Shown here: piece by piece, positions 59,532-64,000 of the stretch
Position numbering within the stretch: the first letter of the stretch is position 1
Layout: every line of letters starts with the position of its first letter
Origin: an uncultured Dokdonia sp.
Lineage (GTDB): Bacteria > Bacteroidota > Bacteroidia > Flavobacteriales > Flavobacteriaceae
Assembly: GCF_947492815.1 (NCBI RefSeq)
Contig: NZ_CANLOB010000020.1
Span: forward strand, 36,045-100,044
Direction of reading: 5' to 3'
DNA length: 64,000 nucleotides
The notes under the pieces: model-generated
Databases searched by the model: none
The model's input: the letters and a program-made list of their open reading frames with translations, nothing else
Told to the model about the DNA's origin: nothing
Translations under genes and position numbers: made by a program

Positions 59532-60269
59532 ATGAGCATCAAAGAACAAAGAAGCCATCATATAGGATTTTGCCTTGCTTGTGTACACAAAAAACGCACA
59601 CTTGAACATGGTGTTGTATGCACGCTAACAGATAAAATTGCCGATTTTGATGAAGAATGTCCTTCTTTTGAAGTAGATATTTCTGAGGTTCAAAAAGCAA
59701 AAAAAACCCATAAAAAATATTTAGAAGAAAATTATCCTCTCGACAGGCATGCTATAGAAGAGATGATTACTGATTATACGTATTCATTTATGAATACAAA
59801 AGAGCTATCTGAATACAGACCTTCTAAAAAAACAGCCTTTAGAGAATCTGACACATCTGACCTAAATGGCATTTTTATTTTTGGGGCTATTGCTTTGGTA
59901 AGTTTCTTGTATTTCCTATTTAATTTAGACCAACCTATTTCTTTAGTCGTAACTCTAGGGAGTATTATCGGATCTGCCGTTTGCAGTTACAGATATCTAA
60001 ACAAAGACTACAAAGTAAAAATCAGAATTACTGAAAAAGGTATTCAAGAAAAACATACGTTTGTGGCATGGAGTGAAATGATAGATTACGTATTACTTAC
60101 AGAGGTAATACGCAATAATAATCATACTGAATACAAGCATACTTTATTGGTACTTACAATTTCTGGATCGCTAAAATTTGTATCGCTTGATCACCTGGAT
60201 GGAGAACCAGAAACTATTGTGCGTACAATTCAAGATCATCGAAAATTATATTACCACGACACCTACTAA
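59532..60269 (+). CDS. Hypothetical membrane protein with N-terminal Cys motif
   Basis: 245 aa. Cys residues CLACVHK and VVCTLTDKIADFDEECPSF near the N-terminus form a likely zinc or redox site. Two membrane helices (about residues 115-155) and a C-terminal PH-like beta region (YKVKIRITEKGIQEKHTF, HTLLVLTISGSLKFV). No family name recognised. The gene is followed by the YugP-like peptidase gene on the same strand. Confidence 0.65.
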   Translation: MSIKEQRSHHIGFCLACVHKKRTLEHGVVCTLTDKIADFDEECPSFEVDISEVQKAKKTHKKYLEENYPLDRHAIEEMITDYTYSFMNTKELSEYRPSKKTAFRESDTSDLNGIFIFGAIALVSFLYFLFNLDQPISLVVTLGSIIGSAVCSYRYLNKDYKVKIRITEKGIQEKHTFVAWSEMIDYVLLTEVIRNNNHTEYKHTLLVLTISGSLKFVSLDHLDGEPETIVRTIQDHRKLYYHDTY

Positions 60270-60383
60270 ACTGCTTTTTATCGATAAAAGTTCGTTTTAT
60301 ATCTGCCAAAATTTCACATTTAAAGATTGGTCTTATTATTGCCATACTTTTTGTAAATTTAAAATTATTAAAATCAACATAAT

Positions 60384-61085
60384 ATGTTAGGAGGATATAT
60401 GGGCTACTATATTATTGTAGGAGCCATCGGATTAGTAAGTATGCTAGTAAGCAATAAGCTTAAAAGTAAATTCAAGCACTATTCTAAATTACATTTACGC
60501 AACGGAATGTCTGGAGCAGAAATTGCAGAAAAAATGCTTGCAGATAACGGTATTACAGATGTAAAGGTGATGTCTGTACGAGGACAACTTACCGATCACT
60601 ACAACCCAAGAAATAAAACAGTAAACTTAAGTGAGGCCGTATACAGTCAGCGTAATGCAGCAGCAGCAGCAGTTGCAGCGCACGAAGTAGGGCACGCGGT
60701 ACAACATGCAACAGCATATAGTTGGCTTACGATGCGATCGCAACTCGTGCCTATGGTAAACATTGCTTCTAAAATGAGCATGTGGGTGATTATGGGAGGT
60801 GTCGCATTGATGGCAACTACAAAAATAGGAGGGACTGTTGCTATTGTAGGGCTTGCTTTATATGGTGTAGGAACGCTCTTTAGTTTTATTACCTTACCTG
60901 TAGAGTATGATGCTAGTAATCGTGCATTGGCATGGTTAAAAGCAGAAAATATAGTAACTCGTGAAGAGTATGCAGGATCTGAAGATGCTTTAAAATGGGC
61001 AGCACGTACGTATGTAGTTGCTGCATTAGGATCACTGGCAACGCTACTTTATTTTGCATTGCAAGTATTTGGTGGAAGACGTTAA
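60384..61085 (+). CDS. YugP-like membrane zinc metallopeptidase
   Basis: 233 aa. Zincin motif HEVGHAVQH near residue 100, after GQLTDHYNPRNKTVNLSEAVY, a family signature. Several membrane helices; the third metal ligand lies in the conserved LPVEYDASNRALAWL. The family is thought to be membrane-embedded proteases, substrates unknown. Confidence 0.92.
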   Translation: MLGGYMGYYIIVGAIGLVSMLVSNKLKSKFKHYSKLHLRNGMSGAEIAEKMLADNGITDVKVMSVRGQLTDHYNPRNKTVNLSEAVYSQRNAAAAAVAAHEVGHAVQHATAYSWLTMRSQLVPMVNIASKMSMWVIMGGVALMATTKIGGTVAIVGLALYGVGTLFSFITLPVEYDASNRALAWLKAENIVTREEYAGSEDALKWAARTYVVAALGSLATLLYFALQVFGGRR

Positions 61086-61119
61086 AGCTTGTGTTTTATT
61101 AGATGCTTCAAATATAGAT

Positions 61120-61232
61120 GCGTGAGGGATAGCAGTGATACCCCGCAGGAATGAAGGTACTGAAATGACAAGGCGTATAAACGTATAGCCCGACCGAAGC
61201 ACTGAATGTAGTGAAGGGCGAAGGGCACGCCC
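61120..61232 (+). ncRNA. Candidate flavobacterial intergenic structured element
   Basis: Contains GCG...GGGAT/AT-CCC...GC (61120-61146), GGC-TATA/TATA-GCC (61172-61190) and a perfect GGGCG/CGCCC hairpin (61216-61232). The GATAGCAGTGATACCCC and TATAGCCCGACC blocks resemble an element I recall as frequent downstream of flavobacterial genes. No coding frame is supported. Confidence 0.45.
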
Positions 61233-61276
61233 AAAAAATAAAAAAAACGAAAAAGGATAAATCGACAAACGTAGTG

Positions 61277-61316
61277 GTATCAACTGATTTGATGGTGCCA
61301 TAGCGAAAGTTGATAC
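61277..61316 (+). promoter_or_regulatory. Long hairpin in the trxA upstream region
   Basis: GTATCAACT (61277-61285) pairs perfectly with AGTTGATAC (61308-61316); the loop holds a smaller ATGG/CCAT stem. A TAAGTTTG box (61348-61355) between the hairpin and trxA could be its -7 element. Confidence 0.4.
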
Positions 61317-61393
61317 TTTGGCTGTAAGCTTTGGCAAAATATTTGACTAAGTTTGCATATCAAATTGGATTAAAACTTTAAAATTATATAGTT

Positions 61394-61714
61394 ATGGCAT
61401 TAGAAATCACAGATGCAACATTTGAAGAAGCAGTATTAAACAGTGACAAACCTGTATTGGTAGACTTTTGGGCTGCTTGGTGTGGACCTTGTCGTATGGT
61501 AGGACCAGTAATCGAAGAAATCTCAGGAGAATATGATGGGAAAGCGGTTGTTGGAAAAGTAGATGTAGATGCAAATCAGGAATTTGCAGCAAAATACGGC
61601 GTACGTAACATCCCTACAGTATTAATGTTTAAAAACGGAGAAGTAGTAGGACGTCAAGTAGGTGTTGCTCCTAAAAAAGTATACACAGACGCAATTGATG
61701 GTCTTTTAAACTAA
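61394..61714 (+). CDS. trxA: Thioredoxin
   Basis: 106 aa with no signal peptide: the cytoplasmic thioredoxin. Active site FWAAWCGPCRMV and cis-Pro in NIPTVLMFKNGE. Reduces protein disulfides using thioredoxin reductase. Preceded by the hairpin at 61277 and followed by a strong terminator. Confidence 0.97.
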   Translation: MALEITDATFEEAVLNSDKPVLVDFWAAWCGPCRMVGPVIEEISGEYDGKAVVGKVDVDANQEFAAKYGVRNIPTVLMFKNGEVVGRQVGVAPKKVYTDAIDGLLN

Positions 61715-61733
61715 GACTCTCTTAAGATTATAT

Positions 61734-61764
61734 AAAAGGTTTGGTGTAGTGCCAAACCTTTTTT
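61734..61764 (+). terminator. Intrinsic terminator after trxA
   Basis: AAAAGGTTTGG pairs with CCAAACCTTTT around a 7-base loop, followed by T. Confidence 0.9.
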
Positions 61765-61877
61765 ATTTTAGTGAAATAGAAAACAAATCATCTTTGATGG
61801 CACTGTTTTCATTATAGAATGAACCTTGCTGAAGAGCGAGGTCTTTTAGAATTAAGAAAAAAGTTGTTTTTATGTGC

Positions 61878-61891
61878 GCTTTCGCGAAAGC
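61878..61891. repeat. 14-bp palindrome GCTTTCGCGAAAGC (intergenic copy)
   Basis: Exact copy in the trxA-clpP gap, which also has a degenerate GGCAAGCAGGTTCGAGGA end near 61961-61979. Confidence 0.9.
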
Positions 61892-62012
61892 TGAGCCATG
61901 TAAACGTTCTACTTTTATCAAAATAGATTTAATATTTATGAAATTTCCGAGCTAGTTTGTAGGCAAGCAGGTTCGAGGAATGAAAAGTTACCCGTCTTCA
62001 CGGGCAGTAAAC

Positions 62013-62561
62013 ATGGAAAAAAAGACCAAAGTACAAGACGCAATAGATACTTCTCTTCTAGAACAACGTAAAATATTCCTTTGGGGAATGGTAGAAGATA
62101 GTAGCGCAAAACACGTTATAGATCGTTTATTATATCTGGATTCTATTAATAATGACGAGATTCAATTATTTATCAATAGTCCTGGAGGGTATGTAACTTC
62201 TGGATTTGCGATGTATGATACCATTAAGCAAATTAAAAGCCCTGTGTCTACTATTTGTACAGGACTTGCTGCGAGTATGGGGTCATTGTTACTCTCTGTA
62301 GGAGAAAAAGGACGTCGTTTTATACAGCCACATGCACGTGTGATGATACACCAACCTTCTGGTGGTGCACAAGGACAAGCAAGTGATATTCAAATTACAG
62401 CACAAGAAATTGTAAAAACAAAAGAGTTAAGCGCACAAATCTTAGCAGATAATTGTGGGCAGACTTTTGAAAAAATCATGAAAGACTTTCAGCGTGATCA
62501 TTGGATGGGCGCAGACGAGTCTGTAGACTACGGTATCGTAGACGGTATATACGAAGGGTAA
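62013..62561 (+). CDS. clpP: ClpP-family serine protease subunit (paralog)
   Basis: 182 aa from the ATG at 62013 (MEKKTKVQDAIDTS); a frame open from 61980 would add 11 residues and overlaps a CCCGT/ACGGG hairpin. Catalytic Ser in GLAASMGSLLLSVG, His in ARVMIHQPSGG, Asp in WMGADESVDYGI. Shorter N-terminus and sequence differ from the main ClpP, as in the second ClpP of many Bacteroidota. No clpX is adjacent. Confidence 0.9.
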   Translation: MEKKTKVQDAIDTSLLEQRKIFLWGMVEDSSAKHVIDRLLYLDSINNDEIQLFINSPGGYVTSGFAMYDTIKQIKSPVSTICTGLAASMGSLLLSVGEKGRRFIQPHARVMIHQPSGGAQGQASDIQITAQEIVKTKELSAQILADNCGQTFEKIMKDFQRDHWMGADESVDYGIVDGIYEG

Positions 62562-62575
62562 CTTAACTTCGATGC

Positions 62576-62612
62576 GATTTTCAGATCCTCCTTTTAAGAG
62601 GATCTGAAAATC
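62576..62612. terminator. Perfect 15-bp stem-loop after clpP
   Basis: GATTTTCAGATCCTC (62576-62590) and its exact complement (62598-62612) with a 7-base loop; no strong T run, so it may act as a transcript-stabilising stem as well. Confidence 0.65.
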
Positions 62613-62696
62613 ACTCAGTCACCTCGTATCTATAGTTTTTTATCATAAATTCGGATTCACAACCGATTTCGTTTTTCTAATTTCAACTTTCCTACT

Positions 62697-63632
62697 GTGG
62701 ACATCAAATCCGAATTACATAAAACCGCCGGTTTTGGCAATTTAGAGCTTCTTGCAAAGCAAGTGGTAGAAGGTTTTATTTCTGGAATGCATAAGAGTCC
62801 GTTTCATGGATTTTCTGCCGAGTTTGCCGAGCATAAGGTGTATAACAATGGAGAAAGTACAAAGCACATCGATTGGAAGCTGTATGCAAAGACAGATCGT
62901 TTGTACACCAAGCGGTATGAAGAAGAAACCAATTTACGATGTCATCTTATTGTAGATAATAGTAGCTCGATGCATTATCCATCGGTTCCTGAGTATGGGA
63001 TTGATCATTTAAATAAGATTAGTTTCTCGGCTTTGGCAAGTGCGGCAATTATGAATCTTATGAAAAAACAGCGAGATGCTGTCGGATTAAGTGTGTATGG
63101 AGAAGATTATGAGTTTTATACTTCTGAAAAAGGAAGTGATCGTCATCACCATATGTTATTAGATCAATTAGGGGGTATGTTAAATCCCGCTTTCGCGAAA
63201 GCAGAAAAAAAGACAGCCACTTACGCACACTTACATCTTATTGCAGAAAAACTCAAGAGGCGCTCGTTGGTTTTTCTATTTTCGGATATGTTTCAGAGTG
63301 ATGTTGAACAAGAGCAATTATTTGAAGCTTTACAACATTTAAAATATAATAAACACGAAGTTATCCTTTTTCACACGTATAGTGAAGAAAAGGAATACAA
63401 CTTCTCCTTTTCTAACGCTCCTAAGCGCTTTGTAGATGTAGAAACTGGAGAACATATCAATTTATATGCAGATGCCATTAGAGATACGTATAAAGCATCT
63501 GTAGATACGTATTTTAAAAACTTACAATTACGGTGTGCACAATACAGGATTAAGTACATTCCAGCAGTGATTGAGAAAGGGTTTAGTCCTATTTTGACGA
63601 CATTTTTAGTAGAGCGACAAAAATTTGTGTAA
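62697..63632 (+). CDS. DUF58 / vWA-like protein, GTG start
   Basis: 311 aa starting with GTG (reads MDIKSELHKTAGFGNL). DUF58 hallmark HIDWKLYAKTDRLYTKRYEE and a vWA-like metal site LIVDNSSSMHYPS, with SLVFLFSDMFQS later. DUF58 proteins usually pair with MoxR ATPases in envelope or metal-centre assembly; none is in view. An exact palindrome at 63189 reads PAFAKAE. Confidence 0.9.
   Translation: MDIKSELHKTAGFGNLELLAKQVVEGFISGMHKSPFHGFSAEFAEHKVYNNGESTKHIDWKLYAKTDRLYTKRYEEETNLRCHLIVDNSSSMHYPSVPEYGIDHLNKISFSALASAAIMNLMKKQRDAVGLSVYGEDYEFYTSEKGSDRHHHMLLDQLGGMLNPAFAKAEKKTATYAHLHLIAEKLKRRSLVFLFSDMFQSDVEQEQLFEALQHLKYNKHEVILFHTYSEEKEYNFSFSNAPKRFVDVETGEHINLYADAIRDTYKASVDTYFKNLQLRCAQYRIKYIPAVIEKGFSPILTTFLVERQKFV
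63189..63202. repeat. 14-bp palindrome GCTTTCGCGAAAGC (coding copy)
   Basis: Exact copy in the DUF58 gene, read AFAKA. Confidence 0.9.
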
Positions 63633-63648
63633 TTTTTTTATTTTTTTG

Positions 63649-63679
63649 TTTGCAGATGTAAAAAGAGAGTGTATATTTG
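63649..63679 (+). promoter_or_regulatory. Bacteroidota-type promoter of tRNA-Asp
   Basis: TTTG (63649-63652), a spacer of exactly 19 bases and TATATTTG (63672-63679), the textbook -33/-7 pair of Bacteroidota; the tRNA starts 19 bases after. Confidence 0.85.
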
Positions 63680-63697
63680 CACCCGCAACAGCGCAAC

Positions 63698-63771
63698 GGT
63701 CTGGTAGTTCAGCTGGTTAGAATATCTGCCTGTCACGCAGGGGGTCGCGGGTTCGAGTCCCGTCCAGACCG
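63698..63771 (+). tRNA. tRNA-Asp(GTC)
   Basis: 74 bases. Acceptor stem GGTCTGG/CCAGACC, D arm AGTTCAGCTGGTTAGAAT, anticodon loop CTGTCAC with anticodon GTC at 63732-63734, T arm GCGGGTTCGAGTCCCGT, discriminator G. CCA is not encoded. Confidence 0.97.
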
Positions 63772-63776
63772 CTACA

Positions 63777-63803
63777 AAAGCCCTCAGTCCGAGGGCTTTT
63801 TTT
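63777..63803 (+). terminator. Intrinsic terminator after tRNA-Asp
   Basis: AAAGCCCTC pairs with GAGGGCTTT and runs into T. Confidence 0.9.
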
Positions 63804-63861
63804 ATAAGAAGTTGTGTTGGCTACGTCACACGTAGTAGGCTTTGTAGTTGAAGCCGATGAG

Positions 63862-63894
63862 AAGCTTTTCCTGTCATAAGGAGAGGCTTTTTTT
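63862..63894 (+). terminator. Second terminator-like hairpin, no gene visible before it
   Basis: AAGCTTTTCCT pairs with AGGAGAGGCTT (two G-U pairs), followed by a T run. The last 100 bases of the window hold no supported gene. Confidence 0.5.
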
Positions 63895-64000
63895 GTCACC
63901 TCTCCCATGACTACCAATTAGTTGAAACGGATCAAGACCAATTGTTGTGTTTATGCAAATATTCTAGTTAATCTAAAGAGGAAGAATTCTACATTTTTGA

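Noticed and set aside
63717..63917. 66-codon minus-strand frame
   Set aside because: Overlaps tRNA-Asp and its terminator; composition is a product of the tRNA sequence.

Overview
The window looks like chromosomal DNA of a marine member of the Flavobacteriaceae (Bacteroidota). Evidence: low GC; an exact Bacteroidota-type promoter (TTTG, 19 bp, TATATTTG) before a tRNA; a type IX secretion C-terminal sorting domain on a large metalloprotease; flavobacterial housekeeping genes (ftsX, DUF3098, uppP, truB, leuS, a clpP paralog, DUF3127); and many repeats of a kind common in this family. A 14-bp palindrome, GCTTTCGCGAAAGC, occurs 14 times exactly plus twice with one mismatch. I recall it being frequent in Dokdonia-like genomes, but genus is a guess.

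Layout. 0-6.5 kb: a truncated TPR protein, an M20 peptidase, a Cys-rich peptide with a double-glycine-like leader, a highly folded intergenic region, a tiny lipoprotein, and a TPR histidine kinase with its LuxR-type regulator. 6.6-15.1 kb: a cell-surface glycan region (GT2, a giant GT-C-like membrane protein, an Ig-like secreted protein, a GH5-like hydrolase, GT4, STAS). 15.3-21.8 kb: a five-gene H-NOX (nitric oxide sensor) phosphorelay ending in a LytTR regulator, a 93-aa unknown gene, and a second LytTR/LytS pair. 22-31.4 kb: two membrane proteins, then a five-gene operon of planctomycete-type cytochrome, DUF1501, beta-propeller and chitobiase-like proteins. 31.4-42.9 kb: a frameshifted ECF sigma factor, a degenerate Rieske-like lipoprotein, greA, HIT, NUDIX, a sensor kinase, flavin reductase, DUF3127, a short-chain fatty acid transporter, aat, tag, a thioredoxin-like protein and a TonB-like protein. 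42.9-51.3 kb: truB, uppP, DUF3098 and ftsX interspersed with a secreted M12B-like protease, lipoproteins and a double DUF302 protein. 51.4-64 kb: UbiA, panE, leuS, adk, SemiSWEET, a broken DUF559 gene, a YugP-like peptidase, trxA, clpP, DUF58 and tRNA-Asp.

The main new observation is regulatory. Four intergenic sites at 7.5, 15.2, 19.55 and 19.9 kb each hold two imperfect copies of one 9-bp repeat (gene-oriented consensus ATTCACCGA) exactly 21 bp apart. All face the same way. They lie in front of the GT2 gene, the STAS (and probably GT4) gene, the H-NOX operon itself and the 93-aa gene. Nine-base direct repeats with a 12-bp spacer are the classic LytTR-domain target, and the H-NOX operon encodes a LytTR regulator. 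The simplest reading is an autoregulated NO-responsive regulon controlling surface glycan genes. This is inference from sequence.

Other points of note: the palindrome is read as (A)FAKA in 7 of its 8 coding copies, including inside leucyl-tRNA synthetase; a cloverleaf-like RNA candidate precedes the small lipoprotein; the 3' end of the glycoside hydrolase gene has a decayed direct duplication; and the ECF sigma factor carries two single-base homopolymer frameshifts that could be real decay or sequencing error.
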